A stretch of DNA of 64,000 nt from Siphonodentalium dalli (GCA_032622095.1 CP136064.1:42927912-42991911); one strand, 5' to 3'; shown: positions 48,218-61,022, counted from the first letter of the stretch. The notes: generated by a model from the sequence alone, not told the origin. Program-made: numbers and translations.

Positions 48218-49539
48218 ATTTATATGGGGATGGCAATCAGGGCATTCACATAATGAGCTAGCATACACAGATACATAGAAGAAGAGATACACATATTCTT
48301 GCAAACTGAGAGACCTCTGACGGTTATAACACAATTGAGTCGGTTCCATTCAATACAGTGTCCACAAAAAAGTTACAATTTGTCAAGATATATGGAAATG
48401 TATCGAAGGCCTGTTCAAAATTAGTGGTCACAGTGTGCAGTCAAATATATTTTCTTCTGATATAAAAGAAAACGCAAGACTTTTAATGGATCCTCCAATA
48501 CTGACAACGGTATATCTGCACGATACACCGGATTTTTTAGAACAGACTCATCGACTGACATAAGCAACTCAAAATCTCGCTGTGTCTGGCACAGGTAGCT
48601 GATACATGTATACGTGCGCAGCAACATTTCTTTTAAACTGAGAATATTTAGCCAATATATAGCACCATGAAAAGAGGAGCACCTGGAAATTTCTTTAAAA
48701 CATCGGTATCTTCATGGATATATGATAGCCAGGTGTCCTCAATATCTTAGTCCAACCCACTAGATTGATTGATACATATCTATATGAAAAACCCAATGGT
48801 CGTCTTTTATTTTTGCGAACTAATGTGTTTATGATGTTCATGTAGCATATTATAACGTCTGAAGTATAAGCAGTTGTAAATAAATAAATAATTCATTATT
48901 GGTGGAACGGATTAATCGCGATAAATAAAATGACAATCGACAAGGTGAGCCACTACTTATATTCCATGACTGAATCGTGTTTTGTGATGCTATTTGAATA
49001 TACAATTTATGAGAATACGTGTAACACTTTGAGCAAGAGTGTTCTCTATTCCCAACAAATATACACAGCATGCAGAGGGTTTCACATCACTTTCACCTGG
49101 GCAACGCCGGGTAACCCTGCTAGTGCTATATAAAACCATTCATTATTATAATTTTCCAGACAGCGTTTATATTCCAGTTTGTACAAAAGCCAAAAAGTCA
49201 GTTGATCTGCTGACAGCGTCATGATGTCATTTGACAGCGTAGATTTGGGTGTGGTGACTCGGGGTACCCTGGCGGATGTTATAATGGTATTAGTTTGTCA
49301 AAAGTTTTAATTAAAAATAAAATAAAATTGGTTTTGTTAAATTGAGATAGGAATTCATTGTTTAAAAAAAAAATTAAATCTATATATAAATCAAAATGTT
49401 TCAATGACCAAATGTGCTTGAAGCTCACAAAGGGGCCGCCGCTAAATGAATGCTGTCTAAGATCAAAATGTGCGAAGTCCCACACACATGTATCTCCAAT
49501 GCTGAATATAGCTCCCAAAGGGAGCCTTTTTCAGCTAGT
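48218..49539. other. Unannotated stretch with a short repeat scar
   Basis: At 49090-49135 the phrase TGGGCAACGCCGGGTAACCC followed by TGCTAGTGCTATATAA is reminiscent of the ends of common animal repeats. Nothing else recognised; short frames show no domain. Confidence 0.4.
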
Positions 49540-50110
49540 TTAGTATAATAGAAGTAAGATGCTCCAGTAGACTAACATAATTGGTATGGAATATGTTAAA
49601 TAATGGGATGGTTGACAGACTAATAAGGAAATATGAAATTGTGTGTATTCTGCATAATGACCTAGGTTTACAGATGATCAGCAATTTATAAAACAGTTTT
49701 TTTCTCAATTCAATTGAAACAGCTTCTGAAGCAGGTTAAATTGTTATTTGAACTAATTTAGATCGTTCCCAGTCATATGAGTGATATCAGTAGAGTTTTA
49801 TGCGATTTTAGACCAATTTTAGTGAAATTCGGGCGGGTGGGTGTCCAAAAATTGGGACTAAAATATTTTTGTTTTGCAGTTTTGGGGGTGGTGGGTCCCT
49901 GAAAATGCCAGATGCAAAAAAAAAAAGACATACCTTCCTTCAAATTTGTACTACCCCTCCCCGCCCACAATATTTAATTTTGAGCAAAGAGGCTCAAAGG
50001 GCCATAACTTAATTTTCTTCGCCATTGTATTTGGAAAGTCCTTCACAATTTGTTTGAAAAAATTATTCTTTTGGTGTCATGAGGCAGGAATCATGACAAA
50101 GGTTGAAGTC
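49540..50110 (+). repeat. Dispersed repeat family R1, copy 4 (3' modules)
   Basis: 49550-49690 matches 25915-26070 (CAGTAGACTAACA, ATAATGGG.TGGTTG, ATGACCTAGGTTTACAGAT). 49690-49900 then matches 27050-27240 without the ~1 kb present in copy 2. The tail at 49985-50060 (AAAGGGCCATAACTTAATTT) resembles 2010-2080. Confidence 0.75.
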
Positions 50111-50815
50111 TTAATGTCTCTTTAAACATACGTCATGTATAGCTTTAATATATTCCGGAGGTATACATCCACTGGCATCTCCCTTTGAAATTAAAGTGTT
50201 TTGTTCTGTCTTCCAGAACTTGATGCCATCTGAAGTTTAAAATTACAGAAATGAGTGAACTTGTCATAAATGCTAGTTGCTACATTACTTAGTGATGCGG
50301 GACGGACGGGAGCATCGTAAGTGATCCAGTCCACTGACTTAAGTCCATTCTGGTCTGATACCCTTGCCTGGGCCGGTCCACTTACATGTGAATAAATAGG
50401 CCTTTTAGCAAAAGGGGTGGTCCGATATAGCCGTGAACCAGTACACTGGTCCGGTCCACTTAACTATTAGTTACTAGTGCTTAGGAATTTGATTCTAACA
50501 TTTAATGGAAAACCACAACAAGTGGTGAATCAGTTAACAACAAAGGCCACGAAAGCACTATTTAGACTGAAATCGTGTATTTCGGATTTTAATATGAAAA
50601 AGACGGGGGGGGGGGGGGGTCAGGAAAAAATTTCCGAACAGTGAGCGCATTTTTATTTTTTCCGCCCTCTGTACCCACCACCCCATAATGTTTATTTTTT
50701 CCCGAATCAGGGATAGGGACTCACCCCCTCCAAACTGCTTCAAATAACTATTTTACTCAGTTTTCCTGATCTTATTCAATCAATGCTCCATATCATGCTT
50801 ATAGAAGCATTCACT
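50111..50815. other. Unannotated stretch
   Basis: A short G-run at 50605-50619 and a GGACGGACGGGAGC fragment at 50300, of the kind seen near the hairpin-headed repeats, are the only notable items. Confidence 0.4.
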
Positions 50816-50936
50816 AATAAAATAATCTATAACTATGCACTGTGTCCAAGTTGCAATGGTTACTCATGTAAACTAAGATCAACCTAATAAAACGACTATA
50901 ATAATATGATCAGCTATAACTATGTACTGTGTCTTA

Positions 50937-51480
50937 GAGTCGGCGCACACGATCCCGGTTGTCCCCGGTTTACCCGGCTGTCGGGTAAAATCGCGCCCGA
51001 TAAAACCGGTGGGTCAGCGCACACGAGTCCGGATTTTTTAATGTTCGCTCCAGTCTTCCAATAAGAAAATAACCACGTGACTGCTCTCTTATCCCTGTCA
51101 GCGTAACACGCTGAGTTGTTGTACAAGCACTCATGCTCAGCCCATAAGTCAACCAGCCTCTGTTCCTTCTCTATTGACCAGAAATCTTGGTTTTCTTGAC
51201 TTTCAGTTGAAGTTGAACTTGAAGTTGAAGTTATTCGCTGACATGTTTGTTGTTTACGAAATTACGTCAGGCGACGATCGGTCATGTGACATGAAAAACA
51301 CGCGCGTTGCCATCATCACGAGCCGGTTTTTCCGGATGAAATCAAACTTAGTTCGATCGGTCCGGTTAAATCGGATCCGACAAAAACCGGCCCAAAGTTA
51401 GGCGCACACGATCCCGGTTGTCCCCGATTTACCCAGCAGCCGGGTAAACCGGGGACAACCGGGATCGTGTGCGCCGACGC
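50937..51480. mobile_element. 544 bp non-autonomous DNA element with TTA target duplication
   Basis: Forty-base inverted ends start GAGTCGGCGCACACGATCCC at the left and finish with the complement …GCGCCGACGC at the right. TTA lies on both sides (50934-50936 and 51481-51483). The right end is itself a 75-base hairpin (51401-51475). The element is inserted in one unit of a local duplication: ATCAAGCTAATAAAACGACT-like text occurs at 50877 and 51491. It has no coding capacity. The target size and GC-rich ends again suggest Harbinger-type movement. Confidence 0.88.
51401..51475. repeat. 75-base near-perfect hairpin at the element's right end
   Basis: Arms GGCGCACACGATCCCGGTTG… and the complement …ACAACCGGGATCGTGTGCGCC (trimmed) pair around a loop near CAGCAGCC. 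It looks as if the terminal repeat was copied twice, head to head, at this end. Confidence 0.9.
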
Positions 51481-52019
51481 TTAGCTACTAAGATCAAGCT
51501 AATAAAACGACTATAATAATATGATCAGCTATAACTATGTACTGTCTCTTAGTTGCACTGTGCATGCTAAATACACCGTACAGTTGATGTGTATATATGA
51601 TAGGGGACACATAATCACTGAGTACTCTTTATTATGTAAAGTATATATAAATCAGAAGGAAACTTGGGCAAGATATCGGTGTTGAATGTCTATTTAAATC
51701 CTCACTTGTGACAGCTTGCTGTATTTTCATTCTGACAGCTTGTCTCCTGAAACTAAAATTTCAACCAGTTTTGAAAACATGCACGGATGTTACAACATAT
51801 ATTTCCGACAAACACTGACCGAATTTAAAGATGGCTGCATAATATTTTGTGAAAAAATATCTCACAATTCCTACAATCCCTTTAAATACTAATTTGTTAT
51901 TTATTATATTTCCCAAATGCTAAACAAAAATTGTTTCTTTTCTTCATGATTTACAATGTTCTAGTATTCATGTATTTTCTAAAATTTGCTTCAAATGAAA
52001 CACTATTTGAAGGATACAC

Positions 52020-52156
52020 CTGTGAATCATTTTCTATTTCTGGCCAGAATCGCTCATAGGAATGTTCGTCAGCTTCCAACACCAAATCAACACCGTGTGC
52101 ATGGAACAGTTCCTCCAACCTTAGGTGAGAAGGAATTTCCCATTTTCCATATCGTT
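52020..52156 (-). CDS. Purple acid phosphatase (ACP7-like) internal exon, possibly inactive
   Basis: On the minus strand the frame reads LRLEELFHAHGVDLVLEADE and then HSYERFWPEIENDSQ. This corresponds to the metallophosphatase segment GLEDLFYKYGVDVELWAHEH-SYERLWP of animal purple acid phosphatases of the ACP7 type, secreted or membrane-associated enzymes with a two-metal centre. The donor is CACAG|GTGTAT after 52020. The start at 52156 (after ATGCAAG) is a guess, since the frame stays open a little further. The first histidine of the family HEH motif, a metal ligand in purple acid phosphatases, is aspartate here (GAC for CAC). No neighbouring exons were found on either side, so this may be a stranded exon or pseudogene piece. 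Family assignment is from motif memory. Confidence 0.7.
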
Positions 52157-52199
52157 CTTGCATGTTTTGAGAGTGGTGTTGTTAAAATGACTCAAAATA

Positions 52200-52500
52200 C
52201 CAATAAATTTTTTCATGTATATCTTAAAGACATATTATGGACTTGTTTGGGTGTGTGAAACTGATAAGTTAGTAAGCAGGCACACTCTGCCAAATGGGGA
52301 AATATATCATTATACAAACATCGGCGAAAATCGCAAGGAAATCGACCATACTACTGCATAGAACACATCGTCTGAACAGAAGTTTTAGGTATATCGAATA
52401 CAAATTATAGGAGAATTTGTTTTCACAGGTTATGGTCCGGACGGAAGGACGGAGATCAATTCTATAGTCACCCGAACTTCAAAATAGTCCGGGGACAATA
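52200..52500. repeat. Dispersed repeat related to 20620-20780
   Basis: Shares TTAAAGACATATTATG, GAACTGATAA-like text, AACATC.GCGAAAAT and AAATCGACCATAC.ACTGCATAGA with 20620-20770. It ends with the inverted hairpin head (ATAGTC.CCCGAA … GTCCGGGGACAAT) at 52470-52500 and a GGACGGAAGGACGG run. Confidence 0.7.
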
Positions 52501-52794
52501 ATATAATATCAACTTACAGATAAAAGTGATACTAAATCTGATTTCTCTGAAGATTTTCCTGTAAAGAAAATATACTAAAGATGTAATGATATCCTGTTAA
52601 AATCCATTTAAACACATAAGTTATACCATTTAAAAGTGCTCAATTTGATTTGATGGTCCCCATATAATCAGATTCTAACAACAACCATATTTTTTGACAT
52701 GCTGCTTCAATTATCAGAATCGATTAGTTGTCCCATAATAATTCTAAGTTGCTAACAACAGTCGACTATAATATCAATTTGCCCAAAACGTGTT

Positions 52795-53056
52795 ATTTAT
52801 CAACATTTTGTTCAATGAAAGCCGGCTGAATTGTCAAATATCTGGCATCCAAAGCCACTTGATTTAGAGTTATCCATCTTCGTCCGCAAATTGGTCCAAG
52901 ACCGTCGGTTTGCCACGTCATAAAAAACACAACTCGAGAAATAACATATTTCAACAATAGATATCTGATCACTCCGAGCTGTGCTGGGTGGGTTCCTTGA
53001 CTCAAATCAAATATTTTTACCCCGACACCAAAGAAATAGTAATCTGGGAGAGTTAA
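52795..53056 (-). other. Unidentified open frame
   Basis: A minus-strand frame from about 53056 to a stop near 52795 reads 85 residues, starting LPDYYFFGVGVKIFDLSQGT and ending in a stop. TTAACTCTCCCAG just upstream could be a splice acceptor, and the composition is more protein-like than its neighbours. I recognise no family. It lies upstream of the phosphatase-like exon on the same strand but ends in a stop, so it is not simply its preceding exon. Confidence 0.3.
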
Positions 53057-54392
53057 TCGGATTATGCACCTTTAATCATGGTATTGACCTACACGTACAT
53101 AGTTTTTACATTTGATTGGAAAACAAACTTAGATTTTGAAACAGATGTGCATCTTTAATCACTCTCCCCGTTTTCAAAGGTAATTAATCAGTGTATATAT
53201 ATATATTTATGCCCTGAGAAGATGGCTAAATAAATATTCTGTGACTACATAATGTTGAGCACAAGGAGGGATTTGCTAGTTCACAAAACAGGAGACAATT
53301 TCTCGTTCAATGGCTGTTTAATTAATCTTGCTTAAACAGCCGAAATAATAATAATGTGAAGGTGGGGCACCAAAAAAGCGCCCCACAAACGTACAATAGT
53401 AACAAATGTAACAAACAGGATAACACCTGATAACAAAAACTTAACAAAATAACCTGGGCGGGAGGGAGGGGCAAGAAACAATTTCCGATGCCGAGATGTG
53501 TATTTGAATTTCTTATTAGTTGTTTTATACTACATAACTTTGAAGAATCTTGCCAAGTTCGAAAAGAGGTCTTACTCGTTAGCTGGTCGCGGCTGATAAG
53601 AAAGAATGCCCACGTGACCAGAAGTTTAAATATATTTCGTACCGTCGTGACCGAAACCTTCTGCGGACCTAATCAGGTACCGCTCGCCAGACCTTCTCAA
53701 ACATCAAACTGGTTATATATAACCTGCTAATATAAATATATAATCAGTGCTATAAATATATGATGGCATCTTGTATTATTTACAATCACTATGTAATTCA
53801 TGTTGGGAGGGTGTAATTTAAATATTCTGATCAATGATCATCCTTGACCTTATTTTAGGGGGGGGGGGGGGGGGTCAAACCCTGTTATTAAATTAGACCT
53901 CTGCATTCTGCAATAATTAAATTTAATTCTATTCTATGCTACATCAAAATGGCTAAAACATTAATAATTAAGCTATTTCTTTTTTTTTTATCAAAAATTT
54001 ATGATCGGTCGGGAAGTCGAAACAGAATATATTTTCTCATGACATAAAATCATTTGAACTTGAACTTGGAAAATTTAATTTCCTGAATAAAAATGTTGAA
54101 TATTACGAGTAATATTCAAATGCCTACTGTACAAATCCCAGTCACGTCTGATCAAGTCAACATTAAGTGATGCTATTCGCAAATTGCAACTTAATCGTAA
54201 GCTACTTACAAGCAAACTTTGACTTTTAATTTTAAAATGATAAATTTTTCGTCAAAATTCACAAAATACATTATTTTTATGAATGAAACATGTTTTATAC
54301 TATTTAGTGGATAGATAAATAGAACGATGCTTTGCTATGAAATCAAACAGTTTTTATTCCTACACACATATGAAAACAATTTAGTCACGGTG
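53057..54392. other. Unannotated stretch
   Basis: A small stem GGCTGTTTAA … TTAAACAGCC at 53312-53341 and a G-run at 53859-53876 are seen. No gene recognised. Confidence 0.4.
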
Positions 54393-54576
54393 CGCCAAAA
54401 ACCTCATACGTAATCTAAATATAGGTTACAATTTGGCGAGCGACTGATGTAGTTTTTACGCATTTAGCATTTTCATTGGTGTATCGCCAAAAACCTCATA
54501 CATAATCTAAATTTAGGTTACAATTTGGCGAGCGACTGATGTAGTTTTTACGCATTTAGCATTTTCATTGGTGTAT
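54393..54576 (+). repeat. 92 bp exact tandem pair
   Basis: Two copies, starting CGCCAAAAACCTCATACGTA at 54393 and CGCCAAAAACCTCATACATA at 54485, differ at only about two positions by eye. Each ends TTTTCATTGGTGTAT. Confidence 0.93.
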
Positions 54577-54839
54577 ATTTCGGGATAACCAATACGAATA
54601 CAGCGATATGGGAACTGAATTTTCAAATCGTCCTATGTAACATTTGTTGATTATTCGTTATTACTGATGTGTGTATTGCACATTTATTATTCAGCATAAT
54701 ATGTAAGCTACTGCTACACATTGCATTTCATTCATATAGGTTTTTTTACAATAATAACTAATGAGCTGGACCTTATTCAAATAAAATGGGTTACAGATGG
54801 TCACGTCACTTCATAATAATATTCACAGGATCTCACCGT

Positions 54840-55875
54840 CATTATACCCCACGCAACAAAGTTGTGGGGAATACTGGAATCAGCTTGTCCTTCCGTCGTC
54901 CGTCCGTCCGTGGAAACAAATTGTCCGCAGTTTTTCTCAGTCGTTTTTTTGATCAATTTCCGTGGAACATGGCACAGACATCAACCACAATCTGAACCTG
55001 TGCACCTGCGATTATGACGTCTGTCGGGACTTTTTTTGGTGGAGTTATCCCCCTTTTTCGAAAATTTTCGCAACATGTATAATTTTGTCCGAGCTTTTAT
55101 TCCTACATTTTTAGGTCAATTTAAAAAAAAACTTGGCATATATATTTAGTACCATGACTGAACCTGTGCACCTGCGATTATGATGTCTGTCCGACTTGTG
55201 TGTGTGGAGTTATTCCCCGTTTTGTCCGTCGGAGTTATAACTCCAGTAATGATCATCCGATTTGATTGAAACTTGGTATGTAGGTGTCTCAACCAAGAAC
55301 ACAGGTGCTCTGCAATTCTGAGTTTGATCCGATGTTCTTTTATGGAGTTATTTCCCTTTTTCAACATTTTTTGTTTTACTTGGAAAATTTCTCACCTTTT
55401 CTGTTTCCGGATGATATCTAAAGTTTGAATCCTTTAATTGCAATTACCGTTTCTATGTGGATCAATCATATCAAGATGCCGGCTGATTTAGAATTTGAGT
55501 TTGATCCGATGATTTTTCCTAGAGTTATGGACTTTTTTCGACTTAGAAAATTCAATTTTACTTCTTTTTTCTTTGGTTCCGGATGATAACTCAAGTTTGG
55601 ATTGTTCAATTGAAAATTCCGTTTTTTTTGTGGGTCGTTCATATCAAAATACAGATCAAGCTCGAATTTGAGTTTGATCCAATGATTTTTCCCAGAGTTA
55701 TGGGCCTTTCGACTTTGAAAAACATTTTTTATAATTTTCTGTATGAAGTTACCTTCATGGTGTAATCAACTCCTACAGTTTTGATCGTAGATATTTGAAA
55801 CTTCAGAGTATTGTTGCCCACATATTGGAGATCTGCAACATGTATATAGATGACGGGAAAATAATTTTAAAATTG
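54840..55875 (+). repeat. Hairpin-headed dispersed repeats, two heads
   Basis: 54846-54870 is a stem ACCCCACGCAACAAAGTTGT followed by GGGGAATA and a CCGTCCGTCCGTCCG run. From 55215 the GGAGTTATAACTCCAGTAAT unit begins and continues with the same phrases, in the same order, as 40080-40600. It then extends to 55875, matching 19860-20020 inverted (GTTACCTTCATGGTG, ACTCCTACAGTTTTGATCGT, CATATTGGAGAT, GCAACATGTATATA). Confidence 0.85.
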
Positions 55876-56024
55876 GATTTTCCGTACGTTACCTTGTACA
55901 ATATAGTAAGCGAGAGTTGTATGCATGGCGTGATTGAGGCTTACACCCCATGATGCAGGGACCACTCGGTGGCACATACAGCATGCGACATTTGGCGCAC
56001 CTACATTAGGCCAGGGGTACATTT

Positions 56025-57050
56025 TTGTCCCCCGAATTGTTTTTTCGGGGGTCTATTAATATAGCCGGTGTCCGTGTGTGTGTGCGTGCGTCCGGAAATA
56101 GTTTCCGGATGATAACTTTAGTTTCGGTTACTAGATCAAAAGCAAATTTCATAGGTGAGTTTATCAGACCAAAATACAGGTCAAGTTCGAATATGGGTTT
56201 GCTCCGCCCATTTTTGCGAGAGTTCTGGCCCTTTTTCGACTTAGAATCCTGTCAATTTCTGGTTTCCGGATGGTAACTTCAGTTTGTGTCATCATATCTG
56301 AACCAAATTTGGAATGTGCGTTTATCAGGTATAAATATATGTCAGGTTCGAATATGGGTTTGCTCCGCCCATTTTTTTTAGAGTTATGGCCTTTTTTGTC
56401 CGCCGACCCAACGGGTTCGGAGGACTATTAAAATCAGTGCGTCTGTCCGTACGGCCGAGGTTTCCGGATGACAACTTTAGTTGGAGTGAACCAAATTAAA
56501 TTAAATTTGGTATGTGGGTTTACCAGCAGAAAAGACAGGTCAAGTTCGAATTCTGGTTCTGTCCGCCAATTTTCACCAGAGTTATGCCCCTTTTTTGACT
56601 TAGAAAACCCCTGAACGTTGGTTTCCGGATGATAACTTTAGTAGAGTTAATCGGATTCAAACCAAATTTGGTATATTGCTTTCTCCCAGCAAAACACAGG
56701 TCAAGTTCGAACTTGGGTTCTGCCCGACCATTTTTGGCAATGTGCGTTTATCAGCTCGAAATACAGGTCAGGTTCGAATATGGGTTTGTTCTGCCTATTT
56801 TTGTGAGAGTTATGGCCCTTTTACGACTTAGAATCCTGCCAATTTCTGGTTTACGGATGATAACTTTGCTTGTGTGATCATATCTGAATATAATTTGGTA
56901 TATGAGTTTATCAGCTCGAAATACAGATCAAGTTTGAATATGGGTACGATCCACCCATTTTATTATGAAATTTAGTATCGGATTTAGAGTCCTTGTTATT
57001 TTTAAGAAAAGCTGATGCCCCCAATGAACCCACTTTTTCGGGGGACACCA
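56025..57050 (+). repeat. Hairpin-headed tandem array (~190 bp units)
   Basis: It starts with the stem GTCCCCCGAATTGTTTTTTC followed by GGGGGTCTATTA. Units contain TTTCCGGATG.TAACTT.AG, AATACAGGTCAAGTTCGAA, ATGGGTTTGCTCCGCCCATT and TTATGGCC.TTTT (about 56095, 56265, 56458, 56620 and 56848). An internal head-like stem (GTCCGCCGACCCAACGGGTT, CGGAGGACTATTA) lies at 56399. The array ends at TTTTTCGGGGGACACC (57040), inverted relative to the opening. Short frames here follow the repeat. Confidence 0.88.
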
Positions 57051-60000
57051 GGGAGGGGGCGGAAAAAAGTGACATGACAGTATTCACCCCCTGTTTTCCT
57101 CCAAATATGTAGTCTCACACCATTTAAGCTTGATGGTCAGTATTACAGTTACCCTATTTCTGTTTCTGGTTCTTCTAAGTCATTTCAACATCGAGAAGAA
57201 CCGCATGATAAAATGAATGAAACAAATTTCAGTCTGAGAACAGATAAGAATCGTATAAAATTTCACCCAGTGTTGTCCAGTTTGTTTTTGTAGACTAATT
57301 GATACATGACAGTATTGTCTTTTAAACAAGTTAGGCCAACAAAAAAAGTTGGTGCGTTTCCGCTAACGGTGTGAAAACATTAAGGTAGGTAGGTATGGAT
57401 TATTTTTTTCATTTTTTATCCAGCTGCACAAATATTGAACAACATCGACCGAAGTGAGATAAAATACCATGTTGTGGGGAAAGTATCGCTTGAACAACAC
57501 AGTGTAAATATACATTAAGATTGAATAAATATCAAAGTTGGTTTATACTTAAGTGTGTGATTTGTTATTCACATACCGCATTTTCATATTTTTGGCTATG
57601 TGACTTGGTATGAAATTAATGTCACTAATGTTTTATGAGAATTTTTACACATAATACATGGTAATACCACCATTATACCGGTACTTGTATTGTGATGACT
57701 ATGTCCCATTTTCTGGAGGTAGCCAGTACATGTACATCCAACCTACTAGTAGCATGCCTGGTTTTTGGAAACAGTACATGTAGCTACACCCCTTCCATGT
57801 GTGGTGATAACCTCTATATTTATACCTATGCACACCCACCATGTATGTTGATAGTTCACAACCAAGGCTTAAAACAGGCCTGATATCCACTCTCAGGAAT
57901 CTAAAATCGCAAAATCATGCCCATGAATACATCAATCCACACCTGGAGTTTTAACTGTTGAGATCCAGCTGTCACTTTATGGTCACTTTACACAGGGATA
58001 TGTTTTGCAACTAATGAACATCATTATGTATGTGCGTTGGTGGTTTTTTATTTTTCATTTTCGGCTTTTTCTCCAAATATCAATAAAAAGATTAGGGTCA
58101 GCGGTTATTTTTTAGGGACGGTCGATGTGCGTGTATTTTTTTTCTTTGGCCTTTAATGAACATTTTACCAAATTTCCACTGATTCATAAACAAACAATAA
58201 ATACAACTAAATGAAACAAACAAATTAACACTGGTTGTTGCTTTAAATAGGATTCAATAATTTCTAGCATGATGAGGTTTCCATGTTTTTGCCTCTAATT
58301 ATGTCTGTCTGATCAGGTATAATGAGTAAATATTAATGCTATAAATGCATAGCTTTTTTCATTTTATTTACATTAAAGTTTATTCATGTGCTACATAACT
58401 TCATTTTCATCTGGAACCAGTAGCATTGGTACATGGCAATGTGATCGGATGTAAAAGACGAATTCCTGAGAGTTTGTTCGTAATCTGGATTTCTGAGAAG
58501 CATCATGTCAATATCCACACTAACTACCCCCCACTTAAGCACTACCCTAAGTGGCATACACACCTTAACAATGATTCTGAACACCTTGAGGCAATTATAT
58601 GGCAGAAATGTTGTAAGAGGAAAAAATTGCGACAACTCAGGAAAAAAGTAACTTTTTTCGTAGCTGAACCACCCACCCACCCCGGCATACTGTATGGAAA
58701 AAAGTGGATGACCCCCCCCCCACTGGTCGGACGGCCTTTTATCTATAGTACTTTTAGTGTGTTGAATAGCAGTCATGGGGCACCTTCTTGTTTTCTTCGA
58801 TAGCTTAGGGAGAATCGCCCCTCCTTTCAATGAGTATGGCTGATTGTGGGTAGGTGGCCCTTGCGCTGACCATATATTAATTCTTTCAGGTCGGGTTCTT
58901 ACTGATGTAAGGTGTTAACGATATATTTAACAAGCGAGCGTTTTTTACTTTCTTCCCATCGCTCTACATGGCCTCTGGTTGGGTTAGTGTCTTAGTGCAA
59001 TAACATGCAGCCCCTAAATCTGACCTCCTATTTTAGTGGGCCTACAGCTTGGCGCTGGGATTTAGTTGACTGAATTCCTTTTCGAATCAGAGTGTTCTAT
59101 GCATTTAAAGAAAGATAGGGATGTGCCAGTGGATGATAGGGCAGACTTGTGAGAATTAAGAAAGTGTAACTGTTTTATGTTGATTTATGTTTGTTATCCT
59201 TGTTGATTTCCTTCGTTCGGTTGTTTGCATGCTTATGTTGTATACCTTGTATTGCTGTGTTTTGTGTGATTGGTGTATGTGCGTGTACGGTATGTTAGGC
59301 CATAACACATGTAATAGCATATATTGGGCTCCCACCCAAAGAGTATAGGCAACCTTGATACAAGCATCAGTGGAACTCAAACAACATCTGTGGTAAGTTT
59401 AGGTCCGTTGTAAGTGGTTAGTGCACAGGGTGCGCGAGGAAGGGTAAATGCCATATGTGAGTTGAAAAATAGCCGGTCATTAAAGCTTGTTGAATTTGCG
59501 TTGTTATACTCCCTACCAGCGGCAGAGGTTCGGGGCATTTAGTCGAGGGCTCCGTCTGTCGATCTACCGACCGGTCCGTATGAGTGATTCTCGTTTATAA
59601 GGCTCTTTTCTACTTGGCAATATGTGAATAAACATTCAAACAAATAGTTATCGCCTTGATCCATCAATTGATTTTGCGAATTTTCCGTAACGCCATTTCA
59701 CCCATTCCCAAGTTATTCAACACCGAAGAAACTATGGGAAATTGGTTAAATAAGGCGACGATAATTACGTTACCACTTACATCCATGTATATGGAAGGCG
59801 TTGTTTTGGGGGTTTTCTGAATCTAACACAGAAGACAATGGTAGTTTTTTGTTAAAAGGACGGAATGCAGGAACATTCGATCTTGTCTACCAACGTGCAT
59901 GTTGAAATTCTGTCAATTATTGATTGACCATCATTGTTTGATTCACCACATGCACAAAGAATGGTTTTCCGACCAATTAATTTCTTTAGATAAATATTTC

Positions 60001-60638
60001 GTATGCGAGTGTGTAGTATCAGATACATACATGTATGTAACCGAACAAATCTTCAGTGTGTTTTGCAATGATTAGCAGTCTGAAAATATGTTCTACAGAA
60101 TGTTCACACATAATATAATTAATAAGACATCTCAAGAAGATATATTCATTGATCGCTATTCACCAAAGTTGAACGCGTAATCTGACGGAAGCAATTAAGA
60201 GTTATTCCCCGTAGGCTGTGAATTCATCATACAGATGGAGATAAGTTTTAACAGTGAAATTATTGTCAGTATAATGTCTACTGATGAGTGCATCATGTAC
60301 GAAATGCCTCTAGACAACAAGATTAAATAGATTAAGTTTTATATCGTGTTTCTCATTACCTGAACTTATATATTTTATGTATGCGGGACTCAACCAGACC
60401 AACCTGTTCTCCCGTTTATCCGCACATTATCTGCTTATAATATAATTAATTTTCGGTTGATAATCTGCTTAGAATATCCTCATTTGGAGTCGATAATGAA
60501 CTCAGAATGAGAGCATTTTAGTCACATTATGGACTCATAATGACTCCATTGCAGGTTCATTATGTGCTGAAAATAAAACTATTACACCAACTCGTTCGTG
60601 GGAATACATAAATCGGTGCTAAATGTTTCTCTAAATTA
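57051..60638. other. Unannotated 3.6 kb stretch
   Basis: No gene recognised. Overlapping frames at 58384-58830 (minus, 148 codons) and 58426-58803 (plus, 125 codons) are mirror images of a low-stop region and match no family I know; a C-run at 58712 interrupts them. Confidence 0.35.
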
Positions 60639-61022
60639 TTGGTGCCCCTCTCTTCCACGCTTGGTATCTTTAAAGACGCACCTTTAGACTCATGGAGATG
60701 GTTATATATAAGTTTGATGGAAATCAACTACAAAAATTTCAATTTTGTTGCCCCTCCAACTGTTTTTTTGTCACTGACAAGAGAGATCGAGTTACTTCAG
60801 AATTGTTTAACCTGTGCCATTATCTTCCTTGTAAATAGTTACCCCAGTGGAGCCCTCCAAATGGTCCATGTTGATGTCCACAGTCAACAGACAGACACAA
60901 ACATATTTAACGGTACAAGGCACAGGCTCAGTGGAATAAATCGCTTCTTTCTTTCACTGTCCTTCCAACTGTTTTGGACATTAAATGCGAGTCATTCTTG
61001 TGTGTATATATACTGGCCTTGA
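60639..61022 (+). other. Unidentified 127-codon open frame
   Basis: A plus-strand frame, one of the longest outside repeats, with a hydrophobic, cysteine-containing composition (for example CLTCAIIFLVNSYPSGALQM). There is no recognisable domain. The annotated start is not an ATG in good context, and no flanking exon was found. It could be a chance frame. Confidence 0.25.

Noticed and set aside
58384-58830. 148-codon minus-strand frame as a gene
   Set aside because: The opposite strand is equally open, there is no recognisable motif, and a C-run lies in the middle.
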